The notes under the pieces were generated by a model. The model had not been told where the DNA came from and did not search any database. It saw only the letters and a program-made list of their open reading frames with translations. Positions 15,501-21,635 of a DNA stretch of 21,778 bases are shown piece after piece (position 1 is the stretch's first letter; every line of letters begins with the position of its first letter). The stretch lies in the IMG/VR virus record IMGVR_UViG_3300044970_003159, positions 1-21,778 of that record; one strand, written 5' to 3'. The translations under genes were made by a program, and so were the position numbers. Source of the stretch: a virus.

Positions 15501-16474
15501 TCGGATAGGTTCTTAAGGTCTTTTATGGAATCCAACAGTTGCTTCCCGACGCCACCGAACGTTGAGGGTAGTAGGTTCTCGTCCACGTTCTGAGTCTTAG
15601 AGTACTCAGCTACTTTCGAGTCGGAGATTATCTCGTTGGAGTCGAATCCGGCCTCGGTGAATTTGCCAAAAGCGTCCCGAACGTTGGACTTCAGAACATT
15701 TCTAAAGGACTTTGCGTTGTTAAATAGTCTGGAGGAGTACTTTACCCACTCGGTGTTGTCGAAGTAATCGCGACGGGGCGAAGTCACCTCAGGTCGTAGT
15801 TTGTACAACTCTCCCTCAAACACTACGAGTGGGGAGTAGGATACTGGAATGCGGTACTGAGACAGACCCAATTGCGTAGCGAACCTATTATACCCTAGAG
15901 GAGAGTAGGAGGTGGTGTCGGTCTGCGACGAGAAAACCTCCCAGTACCGCTCCTCGGTAAACAGAGTGTACACCTTGCCACTACTGTTGTTGTACTCGAG
16001 TGGGGTCACGGAGTACAGTGCTTCCGAGTACTGGTACTCAGGCTGCGCTCTAAGTATATCAGTGGCTTCCGACGACGAGTAGAACGCAAAATCCCCAGCA
16101 TTCTCACCTATGAGCGCAAAGTAGGTCTTGAGCGATCCGGCTATGTTGGCGTCGTAGGTGGGTTTGGACCTGAGAAAAGACAGTACCTCCTCAAGGACGA
16201 AGGGCAGGAGATTCTGCACCGTTTCGATGTCAAAGTCCAGGTCGGATAGCACGTTGATCAGCACCGACTTGAGCGGGAAGATGGACACCTGCTCATTTGC
16301 CCCCACTCTGTCCAATAGGACGTTGAGGAGCCTCAATCCGGAGCTGAGGAATCTCTGCCTTGAGAGATCCACCTTCAGTTTTCCAAACGCCACCTCGTAG
16401 GCCAGAAGACCCTTGGATACTAGGCTTTGAGCGTTTATACGGACACTCTCTAGAAGCTCTGAGGTCATCGACAC
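12593..16474 (-). CDS. Very large virion structural protein, unknown role
   Basis: 1293 residues from GTG at 16474, or 1291 from ATG at 16468 (the latter puts the start 22 bases from the GTTTAAA element). No Shine-Dalgarno sequence. Residues 1-300 and 400-900 are alpha-helical with many Leu, Ser and Tyr (for example ILDVMRGVGISTSEFIP, LLDNYSRFSAATVKPVLPG). About 1000-1110 is Ala/Ser/Pro-rich and probably flexible. The last 185 residues contain seven Cys (SCRRFGGSNCEDLYSSSQQR then C; FNCAGF; ICMNVMKC; FCP), suggesting a stabilised or metal-binding tail domain. I do not recognise it. Size and place in the structural cluster suggest a baseplate, tail-tip or internal virion protein. A tape measure is less likely because long coiled-coil or membrane-spanning stretches are not obvious. 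Confidence 0.85.
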   Translation of the reverse strand: MSMTSELLESVRINAQSLVSKGLLAYEVAFGKLKVDLSRQRFLSSGLRLLNVLLDRVGANEQVSIFPLKSVLINVLSDLDFDIETVQNLLPFVLEEVLSFLRSKPTYDANIAGSLKTYFALIGENAGDFAFYSSSEATDILRAQPEYQYSEALYSVTPLEYNNSSGKVYTLFTEERYWEVFSSQTDTTSYSPLGYNRFATQLGLSQYRIPVSYSPLVVFEGELYKLRPEVTSPRRDYFDNTEWVKYSSRLFNNAKSFRNVLKSNVRDAFGKFTEAGFDSNEIISDSKVAEYSKTQNVDENLLPSTFGGVGKQLLDSIKDLKNLSDSFGSYEGSPVGGVDYITRVSEYLFASCFGRSIPEIFSLSGGDSAFGRFDVLYKASPSPNKMPGLKFLDPFGSLRSFVHSQKVPEGTVEASGKLIYNPVYSQFYDGLEDRFDSLEEAGSYSEPPSVDILLYSLESIYRRSLIVGDTVKAVVNSLDERGRIPGYEGLGSVRVQMEEFQRVFPPGMYFLDYGYDSIRGGLTGSIKYLLDNYSRFSAATVKPVLPGKSLEFFGTWIESISGKVGEILDVMRGVGISTSEFIPNISFKAYEASDRKLVEFLRSLGFRDSEVDKLLQVESFSQLVSNFAPISDSSDLKSFFKAYELAQLVYEFGGQEAVDAYLSFLYTSGSVDSLLNILKLSEKDKSRLTSININRYPKLIGLLIGLTYAVDPGQLVKFNKILGKNNLTLLESISFIYQNGESTIIKNKQDVQILQPLVEQMITGVYKDDAFATPTMTYEQANSVVPIALKQWTKIIGDNLGNVGSLDIIDSLYDKARGLTPKELFSVLNGPSSPTELGHVLDGFSGGVFTSFLRYASLAGLGVKLSNYKNSYQVNNFQVDTENKTNALLRIVDNLEEFSKYLSIVKNIFSSELDYNFSYTSDFSKVLGPLVLSQNKTYGTLPQLVSSMAGGSSMAGMTSVASTAPISESPGVGNSRLPNRVPAKNSVTSEQATAIAGAMSEALSTEMVDGLPINLVCKFIKFSEANLLANTVLLPDETVELQVAGATAKPFSPATRYELDTPVQRVPSKPRSVPPVYTSLDGGPDVRSQALGSNYISTSSSDPPGSKSFDPVASCRRFGGSNCEDLYSSSQQRCVGRFNKSLFPETYSDIPGVPPSKVAVDRPLGTFAEYVPTTAMVPTSAFDQPASFMSLLPPDTLVGERGEPLLTTILSDHLVYESGGAELSEYGNTEFGVVEFLKAKMEKGSEFNCAGFDSPFHYQICMNVMKCKRFSPPYEGKYYLAFCPKTLSGGKLK

Positions 16475-16489
16475 GACAAATCTGTTAAA

Positions 16490-16510
16490 CTTTAAACTTG
16501 AGGTTTAAAG
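16490..16510. promoter_or_regulatory. Perfect inverted repeat of GTTTAAAG in the second divergent gap
   Basis: CTTTAAAC and GTTTAAAG are exact reverse complements separated by five bases (TTGAG). The minus-strand GTTTAAA (16497-16491) points at the 1293-residue gene, 22 bases from its ATG at 16468. The plus-strand copy (16503-16509) points at the gene starting at 16533, 23 bases away. The arrangement mirrors that at 5395-5414. It could be two back-to-back promoters, or an operator bound by a dimer. Confidence 0.6.
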
Positions 16511-16532
16511 CTATGAGAACGTACAAGAAGTT

Positions 16533-16994
16533 ATGCAGTCCAAAGTCTCGGTGACCCTAATCAAGAGTCAAGCGGTGAACAATTCCTCCGACCTGAATAA
16601 GATGGCTGTTCATCTCGAGCAGATACTAGCCGAGAAGGATGGAGTTGAACTGAAGGTCCGCCAGGGACTCACCGACGCTCTCATCAAGACCACCTCGTTT
16701 GTGGTGTTCTGTGGCTACGACTGCGCCACGCTATCCGAACTTTTCAAGGTGCTTTCCTTCTCCGAGAGCGCTGACGGTCCGGTTGTCTTCCTCTACGAGG
16801 AGCCGGGTCAGTCCGTCTGGGAGAGACTGAACTACATCCTGAGGGATGGCGTGGATCTGCGACGTATGGATCCTAAGATTTTTCACAAGATCGTTGACAC
16901 GTGGTCCTATCGTGATATAATTGCTACTATAGACGTCGAACTACGTAAGCTTGGAACTGGATCGACTACTGGCTCTGACTCCCCAGCTAAGTGA
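16533..16994 (+). CDS. Small LOG/SLOG-like protein
   Basis: 153 residues. The part from about 54 to 106 (SFVVFCGYDCATLSELFKVL, then GPVVFLYEEPGQSVWERLNY) resembles the core of LOG/SLOG Rossmann-type nucleotide-binding proteins, where a beta strand and a GGxGTLEELFEV-type loop are followed by a kPVvLLN strand. The exact PGGxGT loop is absent here, so an active phosphoribohydrolase is not supported. A nucleotide-sensing or structural remnant is possible. The N-terminal 50 residues are helical and the C-terminus is a polar tail (GTGSTTGSDSPAK). It is the first gene of the rightward head operon, after the GTTTAAA element. A short 13-residue frame from ATG 16513 precedes it and may only be leader. 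Confidence 0.75.
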   Translation: MQSKVSVTLIKSQAVNNSSDLNKMAVHLEQILAEKDGVELKVRQGLTDALIKTTSFVVFCGYDCATLSELFKVLSFSESADGPVVFLYEEPGQSVWERLNYILRDGVDLRRMDPKIFHKIVDTWSYRDIIATIDVELRKLGTGSTTGSDSPAK

Positions 16995-17928
16995 GGAGCA
17001 GTTTCGCCTGCTCCTAGAGCACGATCGCTGGAAGACGGAGGCCACCTTCTCCCACGAGGTGAGACTCGAGGAGTTACGGATCGCCTCCAGACGCGGAGGA
17101 GGCGGAGGAGGGGGCTCCAAAGCCCCTGAGTCCGGTGCGGGAGGTCCTTCTATGGAGGACCGCAGATTCAACGAGCTGACCTCGTACGGGGCCTGCGGCG
17201 ACAAGCACATCGGCCTGATCTCCAAGACCAAGGTGTGGGAGGGAGCTAGCGATCGCTCCTCTAAGCTCTTCGAGCAGTGGTACTCCCACCTCCAGGAGAA
17301 GGACGTGGTTCCTCTTAAGGACCTGAAGGAGGGGAGGATCAAGACTCTACTCCTGGCATTCCTCTGGGCTAGCGGATGCGCCCATCGCATCGCCAAGTGG
17401 CCCGAGGCACAGGACTCCCACCTCGTCGAGACACTGCGCAAGGATCTCAGGGATAGGTTCTCCAAGTTCTCTAAGCACTCCATCACCGCGGCCTACGAAT
17501 CGCTCAAGGTCTTCTGGAAGGAGATCAACGACTACGAATCGTGCCCCTTCAACTCCAGCCTCATCTCCGATGTTCTGGACGAGTCCTACCAGTACGTCTC
17601 GCAAAAGGCCGAGGAGGAGTCTAAAGTTGATGTGAAAAACTCGCCTCTTTTCTCCGAGTTTGAGAGGAACTTCCCGTACGTCTCCCTAGACGTTCTGGAG
17701 AAGTACTACCTGAAAAACAGATTCAACTTTGTGGCGGCTGGAGTCTGCTCCCTGCGCAAGACCTTCACAACCGTGCGCCCTCAGGAACTGGAGCACAAAT
17801 TCTCCGAGAGTGAGTGGCCTAAGAAGTGGCACATCTACCTTAGCTCATACGAACCAAAATGGCAAGCACAGCTCGAGAAGATACAGCAAGAGACCCGGGA
17901 AGCCCAGAGGGAGTGGAAAGAGGGGTAA
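16951..17928 (+). CDS. Unknown head/packaging-context protein with glycine linker
   Basis: 325 residues from TTG 16951 (about 44 bases inside the previous gene); the first ATG is at 17152, which would give 258 residues. The N-terminus is a helix (LSEEQFRLLLEHDRWKTEAT) and an alternating charged helix, followed by a seven-glycine linker (SRRGGGGGGGSK). A helical domain of about 230 residues comes next (SYGACGDKHIGLISKTKVW, LFEQWYSHLQEKDVVPLKD, KSLKVFWKEINDYESCPF type segments). The frame before the ATG looks coding (charged amphipathic helix), so the upstream start is favoured, although TTG lacks a good ribosome binding site. Its place before the portal suggests a small terminase, head-completion or neck protein, but I do not recognise the fold. 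Confidence 0.75.
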   Translation: MELDRLLALTPQLSEEQFRLLLEHDRWKTEATFSHEVRLEELRIASRRGGGGGGGSKAPESGAGGPSMEDRRFNELTSYGACGDKHIGLISKTKVWEGASDRSSKLFEQWYSHLQEKDVVPLKDLKEGRIKTLLLAFLWASGCAHRIAKWPEAQDSHLVETLRKDLRDRFSKFSKHSITAAYESLKVFWKEINDYESCPFNSSLISDVLDESYQYVSQKAEEESKVDVKNSPLFSEFERNFPYVSLDVLEKYYLKNRFNFVAAGVCSLRKTFTTVRPQELEHKFSESEWPKKWHIYLSSYEPKWQAQLEKIQQETREAQREWKEG

Positions 17929-18110
17929 ACATCCTCACGAACTCCCAGCCGGTCATCGTAGACGGGGCGGACGAGTACATCGAGAAGTACGAGAAAGGCG
18001 AGATATCCGTCGACGAACTATACGACTTCATCCTGAACGCGGAGGTTGTCTACGTAGATCGTTCTAAACATTCGGAGTTTAAAGAATCAGATAAGAACCA
18101 GACAGAGTAG
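17859..18110 (+). CDS. Short acidic protein of unknown function upstream of the portal
   Basis: 83 residues from ATG 17859, overlapping the end of the previous gene by 70 bases. A GTG at 17913 would give 65 residues with a 16-base overlap, and the first 18 residues look low-complexity, so the start is unsure. From about residue 30 the protein is compact and acidic: VIVDGADEYIEKYEKGEISV, then DELYDFILNAEVVYVDRSKH. The pattern looks like a small helical domain. The GTTTAAA element that probably drives the portal lies inside its 3' end. Role unknown. Confidence 0.6.
   Translation: MASTAREDTARDPGSPEGVERGVNILTNSQPVIVDGADEYIEKYEKGEISVDELYDFILNAEVVYVDRSKHSEFKESDKNQTE
18077..18083 (+). promoter_or_regulatory. 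GTTTAAA element upstream of the portal gene
   Basis: Lies inside the last codons of the preceding small gene (Glu-Phe-Lys), 35 bases before the portal ATG. This spacing is the same as before the sheath and close to that before the tube (33). Confidence 0.5.
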
Positions 18111-18118
18111 GGACGTGC

Positions 18119-20059
18119 ATGACTGAGAATCGTCAGGCGGCGAAGCAGATTAAAACTGGCTACTACGACCGATACTTCAGTCTAGGCATAGCTCAGGGCA
18201 GCTTAGCGGGTTATAAGGCCGATCCTTACGCTTTCACAGCGACTCCCTACCTCAACTCGGGTACGATCCTCCCGCGCCGCGACGACATCCTCATCGAGGA
18301 GGGTGGTGGTGGCCCGCGAGCGATCGAGAAGTACATGCGACTGTTCAATGACAGTCACATCATCGCCGCCTGGGAAAAGATCATCGGGGAGATCGTCCAG
18401 CGCAAGTGGGAGATCGATCCCGCCAGCCCCTCCGATCGCGACGAGGAGGTCGCTGAGTTCGTCCGCCAGGTGCTGAAGCGCATGGGCACGAATACTCGGC
18501 AGGCCTACGGCAAGGAGATGCTGGTAACGTCCAACTCCGCGTTCGATACGTTTATCCGTGGGATGTGCGAGTCGATGATCCTCGGCATCTCGATAGGAGA
18601 GATCTGCTGGATGAGGCAGGGCAATTACATCGTCCCGTCGGAGATCAAGATACGCGACCCACGCAGGTTCCAGTTTGTCCTGAACGAGGACGGGACTATG
18701 TCCCCGCGCCTGATGACGGTGGACTCGCCGGTGGAGGGCATACCATTGCCCCTGCGTTCGATGGTCATACACAGGCACTGGTCCTATAGCAACTTCATGG
18801 ACCCGTACGGCACGGGTCTGGGGCGTCAGCTCTACAGCCTTGTTGAGTTCAGACGTACGCTGATGTCGTTCTGGCTCCAGTACGCGGACAAGCACACCAC
18901 CCCCACAGCGGTGGGCAAATTCTCTCTGGGCACTCCCGACGAGGAGGTGGCATCCCTATTCACGGCGCTTCAGCGCCTGGGTCAGGAGACCGCGATCGTG
19001 ATCCCCGACGAGATGGAGGTGGATTGGTTGGAGAGTCAGGGCCGCTCGGAGGTGTACGAGAAGCTCATCGAGTACGTCGACCAGCAGATATCCTTTGTCC
19101 TCAATGGCGAGAATACGGTGGGGCAGGAGACCGGTAATGTGGGTTCGTACGCCCGGGACCAGGTATCCGACTCGTTGAGGATGCGTAAAGCAAAAACCTT
19201 CTCAGAGGAATTAGATGAGACAATTAACGCCACGCTTATACGTTGGATTGTTGAGCTTAACTATCCGGGTGTCTCCGTTCCTAGACTTCGTAGAAACTTT
19301 GATGATCTAGAGCAGCGTGAGGATCCCGTCAAGATCGTCCAGATGCTGACGCAGCTTCAGGCCGTGGGTTACGAGGTCAAGGACCTTGACTGGATGAGGG
19401 ACAAGCTGGAGATCCCGTCCCTGGGCAAAGTCGACCAGGCCGGGATGATGGGCATGGGTGGAGCCCCACCGGCCGCGGGCGCAGCGCCCATGTCCGAACC
19501 GAAGACCCCGGAGCAGATGAACGATTCGGCGAACGGAGCCATGGGGGCGTTCGGAGCCGACCAATCGGACATGCTCAGCCTCTTCGACTTCTCCGAGGGA
19601 GACTACGATGAGGACGGGGATACGTCCGACAAGACCAAGAAGGATAAGATCGCCAAACTCATAGCGTCCAAGTTCGACGGAGCTCTGGACGATGTCGGGT
19701 TCCAGCGCATCGTCTCGGATAGTGGGGATTCGGAGGCTTCCGCGTCCAGGATCCACATCGACGAGTACACCTCGCCAGGCGAGATCGCCCACGGTTCCAG
19801 AAGGCTCGTCGAGGAAGTCAAGAAGGTGCCGTACCTGCGACCCGACCAGTCCATAGCGCTCAGCGCCCTGAGCATGGAACTGTACAGCGTGGAGAACCAG
19901 ATCAGAGTGGATGATATAGACGTACTCGAGACCACAAAACTTCTCGACCTCTACCAGAGAATCTACAGACTTAACCGCTCTGCGGTGCATAAGGAGTGCG
20001 TGGTGATCGACTGCAGGAAGGCGGGTTACTGGAAGTACTTTGCGCCGTACCTGATGTGA
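18119..20059 (+). CDS. Portal protein, Mu gp29 / DUF935 family
   Basis: 646 residues. Forms the dodecameric ring at the capsid vertex through which DNA is packaged and to which the neck binds. Residues about 60-400 carry the DUF935 core: PRAIEKYMRLFNDSHIIAAW, KWEIDP, FDTFIRGMCESMILGISIGE, IKIRDPRRFQFVLNEDG, MVIHRHWSYSNFMDPYGTGL, TAIVIPDEMEVDWLESQG, LNGENTVGQETGNVGSYARD. Mu gp29 is about 510 residues; this protein continues past a flexible Met/Gly/Pro/Ala linker (441-500, MMGMGGAPPAAGAAP) into a separate C-terminal domain (505-646) with an acidic start. AGGGAC before the ATG is a modest ribosome binding site. Together with the gpI-like protease it shows a Mu-type head. Confidence 0.93.
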   Translation: MTENRQAAKQIKTGYYDRYFSLGIAQGSLAGYKADPYAFTATPYLNSGTILPRRDDILIEEGGGGPRAIEKYMRLFNDSHIIAAWEKIIGEIVQRKWEIDPASPSDRDEEVAEFVRQVLKRMGTNTRQAYGKEMLVTSNSAFDTFIRGMCESMILGISIGEICWMRQGNYIVPSEIKIRDPRRFQFVLNEDGTMSPRLMTVDSPVEGIPLPLRSMVIHRHWSYSNFMDPYGTGLGRQLYSLVEFRRTLMSFWLQYADKHTTPTAVGKFSLGTPDEEVASLFTALQRLGQETAIVIPDEMEVDWLESQGRSEVYEKLIEYVDQQISFVLNGENTVGQETGNVGSYARDQVSDSLRMRKAKTFSEELDETINATLIRWIVELNYPGVSVPRLRRNFDDLEQREDPVKIVQMLTQLQAVGYEVKDLDWMRDKLEIPSLGKVDQAGMMGMGGAPPAAGAAPMSEPKTPEQMNDSANGAMGAFGADQSDMLSLFDFSEGDYDEDGDTSDKTKKDKIAKLIASKFDGALDDVGFQRIVSDSGDSEASASRIHIDEYTSPGEIAHGSRRLVEEVKKVPYLRPDQSIALSALSMELYSVENQIRVDDIDVLETTKLLDLYQRIYRLNRSAVHKECVVIDCRKAGYWKYFAPYLM

Positions 20060-20077
20060 TTCAGGGGGGTGGGCTTA

Positions 20078-20084
20078 GTTTAAA
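20078..20084 (+). promoter_or_regulatory. GTTTAAA element upstream of the tail tube gene
   Basis: Plus-strand GTTTAAA in the 58-base gap after the portal, 33 bases before the tube ATG. The leader has no Shine-Dalgarno sequence (the ATG is preceded by TTTATCCCGCC). The gap shows no strong terminator. Confidence 0.6.
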
Positions 20085-20117
20085 TATCGATAGATACTTG
20101 TGTAAGTTTATCCCGCC

Positions 20118-20546
20118 ATGCTATCATACAAGCCGGTAACACAGTCGCAGTTCTGGATCCAGGCTTCCCCCTTCCAGCACTACTTCACTAACTTCAGCGG
20201 AATTCGCGACACCGCTGGCACCTCTCAGTACGCGGACGGGGTTCGTGGTCGCATCTTCAACCTCAAGGGACCCCGCACCCTGACAGAAGTGACCGTCTCG
20301 GTGCCTTTTGACCCCGAGCAGCACGCCGACGTTGTGGACTTCTGGAAGGCCTACGGTTGCGAGTTTGTGACCCTGACCATCACTCCCGTGTCCTGTGGTG
20401 AGGACCCGCAGCCCATCGGCCAGCGCACCATCACCATCCCCGACGCGCAGATGACAAGCCTGAACTTCGGCGCAGCCGACCGCGCTTCCTCCAACGTCTC
20501 TACTCTCGAACTAACGTTCGTGATGGATACATTTACCTACAATTGA
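20118..20546 (+). CDS. Tail tube protein (gp19-like)
   Basis: 142 residues. Builds the inner tail tube inside the sheath. Features of the family: a short N-terminal strand, FWIQASPFQHYFTNFSGI, a long loop and a beta-barrel core with TLTEVTVSVPFDPEQH, VDFWKAYGCEFVTLTITPV, QRTITIPDAQMTSLNFGAAD and VSTLELTFVMDTFTYN. The length is close to T4 gp19 (163). It sits about 16 kb from the sheath gene and on the other strand, which is unusual because the two are normally adjacent. It has its own GTTTAAA element and no ribosome binding site, so it probably makes its own abundant transcript. Confidence 0.88.
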   Translation: MLSYKPVTQSQFWIQASPFQHYFTNFSGIRDTAGTSQYADGVRGRIFNLKGPRTLTEVTVSVPFDPEQHADVVDFWKAYGCEFVTLTITPVSCGEDPQPIGQRTITIPDAQMTSLNFGAADRASSNVSTLELTFVMDTFTYN

Positions 20547-20567
20547 TCGCTAGTTGTAAGGATAAAT

Positions 20568-21632
20568 ATGTCCCTCTCCAACCTCTATTTCAGAGGATGC
20601 TTCGAGCGGCTCTCTGAGGATCAGAAAACCGCCGTCGAGGAGGCCGGTGGGGAGGGCACCGTGGTGGACGCGGGTTGTTCCAGGGAGGTCAATACCTGCG
20701 GGATGAGCATCGACGACCTCCTGAACGACTACTCCTTCTACAGCTCGCAGAAGGGGCTTTATAAGTCCTGGGGTGACATAGAATTCCCCTGGCAGATCAG
20801 CGAACTAACTCCGAACCTCCTGTTCTCGGAGACAAACGATAAGTGGGGCGTGGCCACCTACAGGGCCGTAGTGGCCTACGCTGAGGGGAGTAGGGTGCTC
20901 CTCGTCGAGGAGGACGGGCACAGGATCAGTCTCTACGAGGCCAACGAGGACATCGAGGCCGTGAGCAGAGCTTTCGACCGCTCGAAGTGGACCCGGATCT
21001 GCTACATAGACACAACGATCCCGGCGGGCATCCCTACCATCGAGGAGCTGAGGGAGAGGTACAAGCGCTACAGCCTCAAGCTCATGGACCAGGAGTGGGG
21101 GAGTTACGACGCTGAGTGGGACTCAGGACTCTTCCAGCAGAGCCTCAGTGTATGCTACTCTCCAGAGCTGACAACCACGGAGCTGGAGAAGTGCCTCAGG
21201 GACAACTCGTCCGATAAGTGGAAAGAGGCCCGGGTGAGAAGACAGTTCTTCTACCGCGAGGGGGACGAGGTCCTGGTGGACGGGGAGTGTGGCGATGCGG
21301 TCTGCTTGTACATAGCCAAGCAGGACATCCCCGCCACCCAGGAAACCCTGGAATCCAATTCCAACTTCGACCACAACGACCCGGCCTGGCAACGTGTATA
21401 CTGCGTACCCACCGGAGTGAATAGATGCCTGGAGTACCAGAGGGAGAAGGATCCGGCGCTAGGCTACGATGTTGTACAGATCGGCTCGAAGGGGCACTTT
21501 GTCGAGGTCCCGGCACCCTACAGACTGAAGCCTCCAACGCCCTCGCTGGACGAGAGAGCGGAACTCGGACTTCCCCCGCGTGTTCTCACTCAAGCCGAGA
21601 TCAACGCCCTCCCGCAACCCCCCACGGAGTAA
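20568..21632 (+). CDS. Virion-context protein with a duplicated beta module
   Basis: 354 residues. AAGGA at 20558-20562 lies five bases before the ATG. Two related segments are visible: residues 91-147 and 216-280. Each begins DKW, has YxxGxxVL(L/V)V, an LYxAxxDI strand-turn, and ends W-(T/Q)-R-(I/V)-x-C or CY-type (WTRICYI and WQRVYCV). This outline recalls the small Trp-rich carbohydrate-binding modules of the CBM5/12 kind found in phage structural and lytic proteins, but I cannot confirm membership. Other parts: an N-terminal Cys-bearing segment (FRGCFERL, DAGCSREVNTCG) and a proline-rich end with QAEINALPQPPTE. It follows the tube by 21 bases. Tail or capsid surface protein is the best guess. 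Confidence 0.8.
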   Translation: MSLSNLYFRGCFERLSEDQKTAVEEAGGEGTVVDAGCSREVNTCGMSIDDLLNDYSFYSSQKGLYKSWGDIEFPWQISELTPNLLFSETNDKWGVATYRAVVAYAEGSRVLLVEEDGHRISLYEANEDIEAVSRAFDRSKWTRICYIDTTIPAGIPTIEELRERYKRYSLKLMDQEWGSYDAEWDSGLFQQSLSVCYSPELTTTELEKCLRDNSSDKWKEARVRRQFFYREGDEVLVDGECGDAVCLYIAKQDIPATQETLESNSNFDHNDPAWQRVYCVPTGVNRCLEYQREKDPALGYDVVQIGSKGHFVEVPAPYRLKPPTPSLDERAELGLPPRVLTQAEINALPQPPTE

Positions 21633-21635
21633 CCT

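Noticed and set aside
16513-16554. Thirteen-codon open frame before the LOG-like gene
   Set aside because: Could be a leader peptide, but there is no ribosome binding site and it starts three bases after the GTTTAAAG repeat arm; nothing supports translation.
18203-18895. Minus-strand open frame of 230 codons opposite the portal
   Set aside because: Antisense to a strongly conserved portal core; composition (His/Arg/Leu-rich) is typical of a shadow.
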